DNA of 58,592 bases, from contig JAKUOQ010000004.1 in NCBI GenBank assembly GCA_022450865.1, forward strand, positions 1 through 58,592. Reading direction: 5' to 3'. This DNA comes from Nitrospinales bacterium. Its GTDB lineage: Bacteria > Nitrospinota > Nitrospinia > Nitrospinales > VA-1. This document shows, in pieces, positions 21,287-30,615 of the stretch; position 1 is the first letter of the stretch; each line of letters opens with the position of its first letter. The translations under genes and the position numbers were made by a program. The notes beneath the pieces are model-generated. The model searched no databases, was not told the origin of the DNA, and saw only the letters and a program-made list of their open reading frames with translations.

Positions 21287-22258
21287 TTATTGCTGCAAGA
21301 GTGAAGCCGCTTCAATAGCTCCATAGGTAAAGATCATGTCGGCTCCAGCGCGTCTCATACTCAAAAGAGATTCCATAAGACAGCTTTCATAATCCAACCA
21401 ACCTTTTTCTGCTGCTGCTTTTAGCATCGCATATTCGCCGCTGACATGATAAGCGGCAATGGGTAATTCAGAATGTTCACGGGTCAAACGTATCACATCG
21501 AGATAAGGTAGGCCAGGTTTGATCAACAGCCAGTCGGCTCCTTCTTCTTCGTCCAAATGTATTTCACGGATAGCTTCGCGAGTATTTGCCGGATCCATTT
21601 GATAGGTTTTCTTGTCCCCTTCTTTAGGTGTCGATTCCAATGCATCACGAAAGGGCCCATAAAATGCTGAGGCATATTTTGCACAATAGCTACAGATCAA
21701 AACATTTTCGAACCCAGCCTCATCAAGAGCCCAACGAATCGCTTCAATTCGTCCATCCATCATATCTGAAGGAGCAACGACATCAACCCCAGCCTTAGCT
21801 TGTGCAACTGCCATAGCGGCCAGTAGCGGCAGAGTTTCATCATTGAGTATTTGTCCATTCTGGACGAGACCGTCATGCCCATCGCTGGAATAAGGATCCA
21901 ATGCCACATCCGTGATAACTACCAATTCAGGTACTTCTTTTTTTAATTCTTTAACCGCTCGTTGCAATAGACCGTCCGGATTTACACTTTCTTTACCTTC
22001 TGGATTTTTTAGGGAATCATCAATGGCAGGGAAAAGAGCAACCGCTGCAACACCTAAATCAAAAGCCTTTTTTGAATCAGCAACCAATTGATCTATAGAA
22101 AGTCGCGATATACCTGGCATTGAAACAATAGGTGTTCTTTGGCTTTTTCCTTCTTGAACAAAAGTAGGCCAGACCAAGTTTTTAGGTTGGATAGTTGTTT
22201 CTCCAACGAGAGCGCGGATTCTTGGGGTCAATCGGTTTCTTCTAGGACGGTTTATCAT
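21287..22258 (-). CDS. hemB: delta-aminolevulinic acid dehydratase (porphobilinogen synthase)
   Basis: RPRRNRLTPRIRALVGET, VVAPSDMMDGRI, LIKPGLPYLDVIRL. Confidence 0.97.
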   Translation of the reverse strand: MINRPRRNRLTPRIRALVGETTIQPKNLVWPTFVQEGKSQRTPIVSMPGISRLSIDQLVADSKKAFDLGVAAVALFPAIDDSLKNPEGKESVNPDGLLQRAVKELKKEVPELVVITDVALDPYSSDGHDGLVQNGQILNDETLPLLAAMAVAQAKAGVDVVAPSDMMDGRIEAIRWALDEAGFENVLICSYCAKYASAFYGPFRDALESTPKEGDKKTYQMDPANTREAIREIHLDEEEGADWLLIKPGLPYLDVIRLTREHSELPIAAYHVSGEYAMLKAAAEKGWLDYESCLMESLLSMRRAGADMIFTYGAIEAASLLQQ

Positions 22259-22339
22259 GGCGTATCTTATTGTTGAAAAAGGTATTTTGCCTACTTATGA
22301 GAGGATAACCAATCATTTTTAGCAATGCAACCTGTTTCC

Positions 22340-22374
22340 AAAAAAACAAAACCCTGCCGGGCCTCGACAGGGTT
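22340..22374 (-). terminator. Rho-independent terminator after tRNA-Asn
   Basis: Minus strand AACCCTGTCGAGGCCCGGCAGGGTT followed by T-rich tract. Confidence 0.75.
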
Positions 22375-22410
22375 CGAAATAAAAGCATCGTCTTAAAGAC
22401 GGTTTATAAA

Positions 22411-22485
22411 TGGCTCCGGTGAGAGGACTCGAACCTCTAACACATCGGTTAACAGCCGATTGCGCTACCATTGCGCCACACCGGA
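22411..22485 (-). tRNA. tRNA-Asn(GTT)
   Basis: Minus strand TCCGGTGTGGCGCAATGGTAGCGCAATCGGCTGTTAACCGATGTGTTAGAGGTTCGAGTCCTCTCACCGGAGCCA: paired acceptor, CTGTTAA anticodon loop, TTCGAGT T-loop, encoded CCA. Confidence 0.96.
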
Positions 22486-22666
22486 ATGGTTTTATGAGAA
22501 TTTTCGATTTTAAAGGTTTGAAAATTAAACTTGTTTTACCATATTGTCAAGCGGAATTGTACCCCCTAAAAAGGGATTGATTGCTTTTACGCTAAGGGTT
22601 TTGGTCTATTTACGCATTCGGAGCATGAAAGGCGAGGAAGAATATTATTTGATCCATACCCAGTGG

Positions 22667-23266
22667 TTAGCCCATTTCCATACGTCCTTCGAGGGATTTC
22701 AGCAGGGTGACGGAATCGGCGTATTCGATATCGGATCCTACCGGCAAGCCCCTAGCGATGCGTGTAACTTTTACATTTAGTGGTTTAAGAAATTTTGAAA
22801 TATAAACGGCGGTAGACTCACCTTCCATATCTGGATTGGTAGCAAGAATCACTTCTCGAACATTTTTGCTAGCAACTTTCTTTTTTAAAAGTTCAATATT
22901 CAAATCGTCTGGGCCAATTCCATCCAACGGAGAAATGACCCCCATTAAGACATGATACACGCCTTTGTAATAGCCCATATTTTCCATAACGTAAACGTCA
23001 TGAGGTTCTTCTACGACACAAATCTGTTTTTGGTCTCTGGAGCTATTAGAACAAATTCCACAAGGATCAGTTTCGGTTATTCCGTGACAAACAGAACAGA
23101 GGATAATTTTATCTTTTATATTTTGAATTGCATTTGCAAGTTTGGTGGCTTGATCCACTTTACTGCGCATCAAAAAGAACGACAAACGCTCAGCAGTCTT
23201 TTGTCCAACCCCTGGGAGCCTTTTCAATTCTTCTATAAGTTCTGTTACCGCCGTTGGTCTTTTCAT
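22667..23266 (-). CDS. recR: recombination mediator RecR
   Basis: LKRLPGVGQKTAERLSFFLM, zinc finger CSVCHGITETDPCGIC, Toprim. Confidence 0.96.
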   Translation of the reverse strand: MKRPTAVTELIEELKRLPGVGQKTAERLSFFLMRSKVDQATKLANAIQNIKDKIILCSVCHGITETDPCGICSNSSRDQKQICVVEEPHDVYVMENMGYYKGVYHVLMGVISPLDGIGPDDLNIELLKKKVASKNVREVILATNPDMEGESTAVYISKFLKPLNVKVTRIARGLPVGSDIEYADSVTLLKSLEGRMEMG

Positions 23267-23489
23267 AGGGTGGCGCTAAATTATATAGCAATATCTTTTT
23301 TAATTAGCATCTGTTCTACAGGGATTGATAAATTGTTTTTCCATTTTCTCTAATGTTCTGGGCATATGCGTCGCTAGGGATATCCGAATCCCAATGAAGT
23401 TCGTAAAGACCCTCCATGCCTTTAAATTTAATTCACAGTATATTTAAATGTATTGAAAAAAATTTTAGAAATTTGCGAAGTTACATTTC

Positions 23490-23888
23490 TTAAGTCGGGG
23501 GGAATAAGCCGGGAATTTTTATGCCCCCGGTCACTTTTGTCATTTCACCCTGAGCCAATTGTTTAACCTCCTTGCTGGCTTCGTTGACGGCACCCGTAAT
23601 CAAATCTTCGAGAACTTCTCGGTCTTTCATGTTAATCAGTTCATCATCAATTTTAATGGATATGATCTCATTGAGTCCATTTGCCACAACTTTTACCATA
23701 CCGCCACCGGTGCTTACTTCAATTGTCTTTTCAGCTAAGCCTTCTTGAATTTCAGCAAGTTTAGATTGCATTTCTGATGCTTGTTTGAATAACCCTGTCC
23801 AACCTTTATCAAACATGATATTTATAAATGCCCAAGAACATTTTCCTCCTTTTTCGTAATAACTATCATTTGACCACAATGCCTCCAA
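23490..23888 (-). CDS. ybaB: YbaB/EbfC nucleoid-associated protein
   Basis: KASEMQSKLAEIQEGLAEKTIEVSTGGGMVKVVANGLNEI; between dnaX and recR; start likely internal MFDKGW. Confidence 0.92.
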   Translation of the reverse strand: MEALWSNDSYYEKGGKCSWAFINIMFDKGWTGLFKQASEMQSKLAEIQEGLAEKTIEVSTGGGMVKVVANGLNEIISIKIDDELINMKDREVLEDLITGAVNEASKEVKQLAQGEMTKVTGGIKIPGLFPPT

Positions 23889-25458
23889 AAATGTCCAGAG
23901 CGTCTTGAATAATTTCCGATTCAGATTTCTGTTTTCCAGTTTCAGGGGCTATGAACTTTTTTTTTTCTTCATTAGTAGATTGAATAGGAGACTCCTGAAT
24001 AGACGTGTCGAGGATTAATTTTATATTCACGTCATCACCACAAACTGTCTTTATGGTTTCTTTCAGGAACTGAATATTTTCGGGCGCCTCTACTAAATCA
24101 AAAGTAAAGTTATCAGAAAATGCCAGTTGAATTTCCTTATCGCTAAAAACCGGTACCTGACATTTTTCAAGATAATGCTCAAAAAATGGTTTTGTACTTG
24201 CAACCTGTTGCTTGATTTGATCCCATAAAACCTGAGTATTCTGATTGCCCGTTACTGAAACAGTAGGGCTTTCTTTAGAGTTTTTTTTTCTTGAAAAGTG
24301 TTGAACCGGCTCGATATTATCGTTTTCAGCCTGGTTGATCTTTTCTATGAGTTCATCGATTTTTTTAAAGGGTCGTGTTTCTATCAATCGCAATAAAGCC
24401 ATTTCAAAAACCATTTGCGATAGGGAACTTTTTTTCATTTCCATTTCGGCTTTTGATAGAACCGAAAACATAACCTGCAACTCATCGGCGTGAAAATATT
24501 CTGCCTGTTTTTTTAAGGTTTCTAAACTACAGGTATGGGTATTAATCAAAGTTTCAGGCTGATTTGAAAATTTCACTATCAAAAGATTTCTTAAATACTC
24601 CATAAGGCTGCGACAAAATAACCCAAGATCTTTTCCCTGTTTTACTATTTCCTGTATTAATGTAACCAGAACTGCTGGCTGTCGATCAATTAACCGGTCA
24701 ATAAAAGTTTCAAGAGTATTTCCGCCGACAATGCCCAACACCGCTTCAACGGATTCAGCATCTACTTTTCGACCGCTGTAGGCAATTACCTGATCTAACA
24801 AGCTCTGCGCATCGCGCATACTGCCCGCCCCAATTTTTGAAATATCTTCCAGGCCTCTTTTTTCGATATCAATTTTTTCCTGTTTGCAGATCAATTCCAG
24901 TTGCTGAGTGATTTGGGACTGCGACAAGGGTTTGAACTCAAAACATTGACAGCGGGAAAGAATGGTTTCGGGAATTTTTATTAGCTCTGTTGTAGCAAAA
25001 ATAAAAATTACCCGTGGCGGAGGTTCTTCAAGTGTTTTTAACAATGCATTAAAAGCACTTTTAGAAAGCATATGGACTTCATCAATGATGTAAACCTTGT
25101 ACCGAGCTGCTGAGGTGGCATATTGTACGTTATCTATCAAGTCGCGAACTTCCTGAACCCCATTGTTGGAAGCACCATCTATTTCCTGGACATCAATGCA
25201 ATTTCCTTCAGTTATTTCAGTGCAAAAGGTACAAAGACCACAAGGGTCAACGATAGGACCCTTTTCACAATTGAGGACACGGGCAAGAATTCGTGCGGTT
25301 GTTGTCTTACCCACACCACGAGTACCAGAAAATAAAAAAGCGTGCGAAATACGCTCCAGCTCTATTGCGTTTGAAAGGGTGCGGACAATATGCTCTTGTC
25401 CAATCAACTCACTAAATTTCTGAGGGCGCCATTTCCGGGCTGAAACCTGGAAGTCCAT
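23866..25458 (-). CDS. dnaX: DNA polymerase III subunits gamma and tau
   Basis: RKWRPQKFSELIGQEHIVRTLSNAI, FSGTRGVGKTTTARILAR, CGLCTFCTEITEGNCIDVQEIDGASNNGV. Confidence 0.97.
   Translation of the reverse strand: MDFQVSARKWRPQKFSELIGQEHIVRTLSNAIELERISHAFLFSGTRGVGKTTTARILARVLNCEKGPIVDPCGLCTFCTEITEGNCIDVQEIDGASNNGVQEVRDLIDNVQYATSAARYKVYIIDEVHMLSKSAFNALLKTLEEPPPRVIFIFATTELIKIPETILSRCQCFEFKPLSQSQITQQLELICKQEKIDIEKRGLEDISKIGAGSMRDAQSLLDQVIAYSGRKVDAESVEAVLGIVGGNTLETFIDRLIDRQPAVLVTLIQEIVKQGKDLGLFCRSLMEYLRNLLIVKFSNQPETLINTHTCSLETLKKQAEYFHADELQVMFSVLSKAEMEMKKSSLSQMVFEMALLRLIETRPFKKIDELIEKINQAENDNIEPVQHFSRKKNSKESPTVSVTGNQNTQVLWDQIKQQVASTKPFFEHYLEKCQVPVFSDKEIQLAFSDNFTFDLVEAPENIQFLKETIKTVCGDDVNIKLILDTSIQESPIQSTNEEKKKFIAPETGKQKSESEIIQDALDIFGGIVVK
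24247..24289 (-). promoter_or_regulatory. Putative programmed -1 frameshift / slippage element in dnaX
   Basis: A9 run (24281-24289) read AGA AAA AAA AAC; A_AAA_AAC heptamer; -1 frame CTC TAA; 10 nt downstream a stem GCCC/TACTG-TTT-CAGTA/GGGC. Confidence 0.65.
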
Positions 25459-25505
25459 AGGGTAGAACCTTATATAAAAAGCGAAAGGGAACTAAAGGTA
25501 GAATT

Positions 25506-25597
25506 GTTGGGGATCTCACAGCACATATGGGATTTTGTTACCGCTGCTTCCTTCCGGACCTGACGGGTTTCACAAAGCCATGTTGCGTGAGGCCCAA
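25506..25597 (-). ncRNA. ffs: bacterial small signal recognition particle RNA (4.5S)
   Basis: Minus strand TTGGGCCTCACGCAACATGG...GTCAGGTCCGGAAGGAAGCAGCGGTAACA...TGTGAGATCCCCAA: canonical GGTCAGGTCCGGAAGGAAGCAGC apical loop and closing stem; boundaries approximate. Confidence 0.93.
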
Positions 25598-26070
25598 CAA
25601 AACTACCAAAATAACTTCCCTCTATTGAGGGGTGAATATATTTTTGTTGATAAACAAACACCAACTTGATTTAACGAGAATTCAACACTCCCTCCTGCGG
25701 CTGCCCATTTTCCAATGAGGGTAGTGATGTATAAAACTGAATTTCGTTCGATTTTCCTTTACATCGCTTCACGTTGCAACATTTTTCTTAAGCAAATCCA
25801 TGGCGTAAAAATAAATTGCTGCAAAGCCTTGTGTTTTCTACCGTATCTCTTTTTCAGGGAAAACCAAGGAATAGTAAAAAGTACGATGCCTACCACGAGT
25901 TTATGGGTTGATAAAATACTTCGCTCTTACTTGCTTGGGTCGGACTTTTGTCTTAATACCCGATTTACATTTTTGTGTTTTCTGTTAGAAAAGGTGGTGG
26001 TCTGTCTCCAAGCTACTTTCGGTTAAATTGACCTTCTTTTTACTCAGAGGGGGCGGGGACATTTTGTTGA

Positions 26071-26688
26071 TTACGACAGACCGGGAAGAAGGATTTTTAA
26101 TTCTTCGGCGATCATGCCAATGGCTAGGCTACCCAAGAGCAATCCCATGATCTGATGAATAAATTTAATCCCTGTTTTGCTAAGGCTATTTAATATGATC
26201 TTGCTTAGCTTGAGGGTAATCCAAATTAGAAACCCAGCTAAAATAAATTCGGATAGAATAATAACTCTTTCAAGTCGGGTAGAAATCTCGTCTGATTGAA
26301 TGATGACAATGCTGAGGGCAGCAGGTCCAATAAAAAGTGGGAATGTAAGTGGCATCAGCGAGATATCCTCCTTATCGTCGATTTCTTCTGAAAAAGAATA
26401 GAAATTTTTTTCATTGGACAACATGGTGAAGGAAATATAGACAAGGAATATCCCACCAATAAGTTTAAAGGCAGACATTTTTATGCCGAAGAAAGCAATG
26501 ATATATTTCCCAAATAAAAATGAGGCTACCAATAAAATTACAGCTGAACAGGCAGTTTTTAGCGCAATAGATTTGTGCTCTGCATCTGTTTTATGAGAGG
26601 TTAACGCAATATATACAGGGATGTTGCCAATCGGGTCTATAACGGCAACAAGAATTATGAATGTTTTAATCAATTCGGTGGCATCCAT
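26071..26688 (-). CDS. MarC-family integral membrane protein
   Basis: Multi-TM, FIILVAVIDPIGNIPVYIALT. Confidence 0.9.
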   Translation of the reverse strand: MDATELIKTFIILVAVIDPIGNIPVYIALTSHKTDAEHKSIALKTACSAVILLVASFLFGKYIIAFFGIKMSAFKLIGGIFLVYISFTMLSNEKNFYSFSEEIDDKEDISLMPLTFPLFIGPAALSIVIIQSDEISTRLERVIILSEFILAGFLIWITLKLSKIILNSLSKTGIKFIHQIMGLLLGSLAIGMIAEELKILLPGLS

Positions 26689-27052
26689 CTTTTACTCCTT
26701 TGCTCTCCGCTGGTAGTGAAGCTCATTGGGCTCTGAGTTAATATCTAGAATAGGGTATTTATCTCAATATTTCACTAATAAGTCGGACAGATTTAAATTC
26801 TGGTATTCTTTTGGGGACTGTTATATAATGAATCAATACTTTATGTGGTTATAGCCGTCTAGGGAATTACAGGTGTAGTGGTTTTTGGTTGTGCAGTATC
26901 CGACCCCAGATTTTCTCCCCCGTTTTCTCACTAAGCTCAAACCCCCTAAAAATTTTTGTTAGAAGACTACCGAGTCGCTGATTGCGGAGTTTAATCTAAC
27001 GACGTCTAAGTTTGTCAAAAGACGTTTTTTATCTTCAATTTATAAGGAAATT

Positions 27053-28378
27053 ATGCATACCAACATAACACCACAAACACCTAATGGATTCGATTCTCTA
27101 AATTTGATAAGCCCCTTATGTAGGGCAGTTAATGAGAAAGAATATTCGAACCCAACCCCCATCCAAATGCAAGCTGTTCCGCATCTTTTAAAAGGCCGAG
27201 ATCTTTTGGGATGTGCGCAAACAGGAACAGGAAAAACAGCGGCATTTGCATTACCAATCCTTCAACGCTTGAAAGAAAATTATCAACCAGTTGGGCGGAA
27301 GGAGATACGTTCTCTAATCCTGACTCCAACACGGGAACTTGCAGTGCAGATCATGGAGAGTTTTGAGGATTACGGGCGCTATTTAAATTTAAAACAGACT
27401 GTTATTTATGGCGGCGTAAGACAGGAAAAACAAGTTAAAGCCCTTAAATATGGAGTTGATATTCTGGTGGCCACTCCAGGAAGGTTGTTGGATTTGCACA
27501 ACCAGAAATATTTACGTCTTGACAAGGTAGAGGTTTTTGTTCTCGATGAGGCAGATCGCATGCTGGACATGGGCTTTCTGCCAGATGTGAAAAAAATTCA
27601 TTCCTTTATAACCAAAACTAGTCAGACTATGTTGTTCTCAGCTACCATGCCTATTGAGATACAACGTCTTACCAAAGGCTTCTTAAAAGACCCGATAAAA
27701 GTTGAGGTGGCTCCGCCTTCCACTACTGTTGATAAAATCGATCAGCGGGTATTATTTGTAGACCGGGAAAATAAGGGGGCATTGCTAAAATCCATGTTGG
27801 AAGATGCAACAATCGAAAGAGCCCTTATCTTTGCTCGTACCAAGCACGGAGCCAATAAGATTGTAAAAAATCTGAGTAAAGGCAAAATCAAGGCAGATGC
27901 AATTCATGGAAACAAATCACAAGCGGCTCGGTTAGAAGCTTTGAATAAATTCAAAACTGGGAAAATCCGTGTTCTAGTTGCAACTGATATAGCATCTAGA
28001 GGGATCGATGTGGATGGAATAACTCATGTAATCAACTATGAATTGCCGAACGAACCGGAAAGCTATGTCCATAGAATCGGCAGAACGGCAAGGGCAGGAG
28101 CCGCAGGTATAGCTCTATCCTTATGTGACTTGGGAGAACTCGGTTATTTGAAAAAGATTGAACGCACGACAAATAAATCTGTAGTGATGGAGAAAGATCA
28201 TATCTATCATTCGGAAACCATTGCTTCCAAAAGAGGTCGTTCCTCGGGATTCAAGACCAGGTCGACTCAGAAAAAGAGGTTCTATGGCAAAGGTTCATCT
28301 TCGAGAAAAAATAGCAAGCCTGCTACGAGAAGAGGTCGGTATCAACGTGAAAGACCAGAGCGTGGCAGGAAAAATTAG
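27053..28378 (+). CDS. DEAD-box ATP-dependent RNA helicase (RhlE-like)
   Basis: Q motif PTPIQMQAVP, AQTGTGKTAAFALP, DEAD, SAT, HRIGRTARAG; basic C-terminal tail. Confidence 0.96.
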   Translation: MHTNITPQTPNGFDSLNLISPLCRAVNEKEYSNPTPIQMQAVPHLLKGRDLLGCAQTGTGKTAAFALPILQRLKENYQPVGRKEIRSLILTPTRELAVQIMESFEDYGRYLNLKQTVIYGGVRQEKQVKALKYGVDILVATPGRLLDLHNQKYLRLDKVEVFVLDEADRMLDMGFLPDVKKIHSFITKTSQTMLFSATMPIEIQRLTKGFLKDPIKVEVAPPSTTVDKIDQRVLFVDRENKGALLKSMLEDATIERALIFARTKHGANKIVKNLSKGKIKADAIHGNKSQAARLEALNKFKTGKIRVLVATDIASRGIDVDGITHVINYELPNEPESYVHRIGRTARAGAAGIALSLCDLGELGYLKKIERTTNKSVVMEKDHIYHSETIASKRGRSSGFKTRSTQKKRFYGKGSSSRKNSKPATRRGRYQRERPERGRKN

Positions 28379-28462
28379 AAATTTAGTTTTTGCTGAGGTG
28401 TTCCTTTTTTAAGGATAGATTTGGTATGATAATGCCTGATAAAAATATTTTTAAGGTGAATT

Positions 28463-28543
28463 ATGATGCTTAAATTCATGGCCTGGTTTTCAGCTTTTGT
28501 CACCATCGGGTTTATAGTATTGATGGTATTCGACTACGGATAA
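28463..28543 (+). CDS. 26-aa putative small membrane protein
   Basis: AAGGTG ribosome-binding site 5 nt upstream; MMLKFMAWFSAFVTIGFIVLMVFDYG, single TM. Confidence 0.45.
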   Translation: MMLKFMAWFSAFVTIGFIVLMVFDYG

Positions 28544-28573
28544 TAAAGTAGGTAGAGTTATTGAGCTAGATTC

Positions 28574-29104
28574 ATGAAGGTCACGCCCCCTTTAATCAAA
28601 GCATTTTTCATTTTTCCCATGAATATTATGGGGACGATCCCGGGTTTTCTTCTTTGGTCTTCGCGGGAGGGTGGATTTTTTGAAAAATACCCGCTGAGTT
28701 TTGACCTCATTCGATCTTTCCCGGGTGGACTTTTAATCGGTGTCGGTGCAAGCCTATGTTGGATAGCCGTTTCTCTGTTCTCAGAATACGGAGGTGGCGG
28801 GACACCTGCCCCGTATGATCCCCCAAAATATTTTGTGGCGCGTGGTGTATATAGACATGTAAGAAACCCTATGATGATAGGAGTAATTCTGGTTTTATTG
28901 GGAGAGGCGATGCTCTTTGGGTCTTTACCTGTTTTTATTTGGGCCCTTATTTTTTTCCAAGCATGTCTGGTTTTAATACCTTTTTGGGAAGAACCCGACC
29001 TGGAACATAGGTTTGGAGAAGCCTATTTGGAATACAAACGCAAAGTCCCAAGATGGATTCCTAAACTAAAATCCGAACCTCGGACAGATTTAAATGGACA
29101 ATGA
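28574..29104 (+). CDS. isoprenylcysteine carboxyl methyltransferase-like (ICMT/PEMT) membrane protein
   Basis: Multi-TM with ARGVYRHVRNPMMIGVILVLLGEAMLFGS ... EEPDLEHRFGEAYLEYKRKVPRWIP. Confidence 0.9.
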   Translation: MKVTPPLIKAFFIFPMNIMGTIPGFLLWSSREGGFFEKYPLSFDLIRSFPGGLLIGVGASLCWIAVSLFSEYGGGGTPAPYDPPKYFVARGVYRHVRNPMMIGVILVLLGEAMLFGSLPVFIWALIFFQACLVLIPFWEEPDLEHRFGEAYLEYKRKVPRWIPKLKSEPRTDLNGQ

Positions 29105-29261
29105 AAAAGAAAAATATTCGTTGATCGATTGGATAGGCAGCTTGATCGGGTTCGTAGTGATAGGTTTTATTGTTTTTATACTCCTCTGGCCTCTTATTGA
29201 TCCTACCCCAGATAAATCTTCTTCACTGAAAGAAAACATTCATAAGGCTATAGGAAAATAA
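29094..29261 (+). CDS. 55-aa putative small membrane protein
   Basis: Overlaps 3' end of the upstream methyltransferase by 11 nt; MDNEKEKYSLIDWIGSLIGFVVIGFIVFILLWPLIDPTPDKSSSLKENIHKAIGK with one TM; absent from ORF track. Confidence 0.55.
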   Translation: MDNEKEKYSLIDWIGSLIGFVVIGFIVFILLWPLIDPTPDKSSSLKENIHKAIGK

Positions 29262-29268
29262 GCATTTC

Positions 29269-30000
29269 CTAATCAAACGGAGGCTGGCTTTTTCTTTGGT
29301 ATTCTTCTTCTGTTAAATTCATTCTCCCAAGAATAAATTTTTTTTTCCTTTCTGCAATGGAAACGACCAAAGAATCCTTTTTTTCTTTTCCGAGTTGCCT
29401 GGAAATTTCGATTTCCCTTATAGCTTTTTTCCATTCTTCCAAGCTTTCATAAACACTGATTAAATTTAAATGGGCCTGTGTATGACTTGAGTCTATTTCT
29501 AGCACTTTGTTGTAGTACTCTTTGGATTTTTCCAAATTCTGGTGATACCAATACTCTAAAGCGATTTTGAAAAGAATTTCAGGATCATTCTTTTTAAGAT
29601 CGGCGGCTATAAGGTATTGTTCGACGGCAAGGTCATTGCGGGTTATCATTGAATAGGTTTTCCCCAGCCCTAGCCTAGAGTTTAAATTTTTAGGATCAAT
29701 AGCGATGGCATTTTTAAAGGCCTCGACAGATTCATTTTTTTTGTCGGCTTCAAAAAGGATCAGACCTATTTGGTTATAAGCAGGAACAAATTTAGGGTCA
29801 ATTTTAACGGCCATATTTAAAATTTCAATGGCCTCGTCGTAGGCGCCAATTCTTTGCTTTTCTTTGGAGTTTTCGAGTAAAACTTTCGGGTCTTTAGATA
29901 AAGCTGCTGTCTGAGCATCTTCAGTCGTTTCAATGGTGCTGTCACAGGCCATCAGCATCATGAAAATATAAAGAAAAACTATTGCAATTTTTGCAGTCAT
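29269..30000 (-). CDS. TPR-repeat lipoprotein
   Basis: Lipobox MMLMAC; TPR units AIEILNMAVKIDPKFVPAYNQIGLILFEADKKNESVEAFKNAIAIDP. Confidence 0.88.
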   Translation of the reverse strand: MTAKIAIVFLYIFMMLMACDSTIETTEDAQTAALSKDPKVLLENSKEKQRIGAYDEAIEILNMAVKIDPKFVPAYNQIGLILFEADKKNESVEAFKNAIAIDPKNLNSRLGLGKTYSMITRNDLAVEQYLIAADLKKNDPEILFKIALEYWYHQNLEKSKEYYNKVLEIDSSHTQAHLNLISVYESLEEWKKAIREIEISRQLGKEKKDSLVVSIAERKKKFILGRMNLTEEEYQRKSQPPFD

Positions 30001-30205
30001 TCCCGATTAACCATAAAAATGTTTAAATTACTATTTGCTCCTTATTATTACCTTATAATGTAATGATTAACAAGATGTGCAGGTGAGCACTTTGTTTCAT
30101 AATTATTTCTTTGATGAAGTATAGATATTTTTATAATAAAATCCTTTTTGATAGTTTTTAAAAAATTATTCTCAAAACTTAAAATGTATAGGCCGGGCAA
30201 ACACA

Positions 30206-30442
30206 ATGTCAGATGTGCTTTCATATTTAGAAAATGAAGATGGAGAGTTTGCGATTCCCTGTCAAATAAAAATTGCTGAAGATTGTGTCCAGCAGGGTGA
30301 ATTTTGCGAAGATAAGGAAGACGCCCGGGAGTGGGTTGAAGATGAGTGCTGGATTTCTTCCGGCGAAGGTTATTTCTGCACCCAATGTAATGAACAGGTC
30401 CTGCGTAATATTGCAAACCTTGCCACCAAAAAGATGATCTAG
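30206..30442 (+). CDS. small acidic cysteine-containing protein (78 aa)
   Basis: ORF with Cys pattern C..C..C..C..FCTQC; short but compositionally protein-like. Confidence 0.6.
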   Translation: MSDVLSYLENEDGEFAIPCQIKIAEDCVQQGEFCEDKEDAREWVEDECWISSGEGYFCTQCNEQVLRNIANLATKKMI

Positions 30443-30615
30443 CCAGCGTAATGCTGAACTTAATGAACTGATAAGTATAAACAGTTAAATACTGTTTGGC
30501 TTTTAATTTAGTTCGTTAAACAGTTAATTAGAAAAAATACTATCCATTAAGAATCTTAAAAATAGTTAGCTCATTAATTCTCTGATTAGTTTCCTGCAGC
30601 TTAGCGACGCATAAT

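Noticed and set aside
25470-25664. 64-aa minus ORF from the ORF track
   Set aside because: Lies across the 4.5S SRP RNA, whose conserved GGTCAGGTCCGGAAGGAAGCAGC explains the sequence better than a protein
25715-26026. 103-aa plus ORF
   Set aside because: Cys/Phe/Leu-rich, no convincing RBS or domain; looks like chance ORF in AT-rich intergenic DNA
30479-30500. AAACAGT-TAAAT-ACTGTTT hairpin as terminator of the 78-aa ORF
   Set aside because: Short AT-rich stem with weak U tract; not strong enough to call
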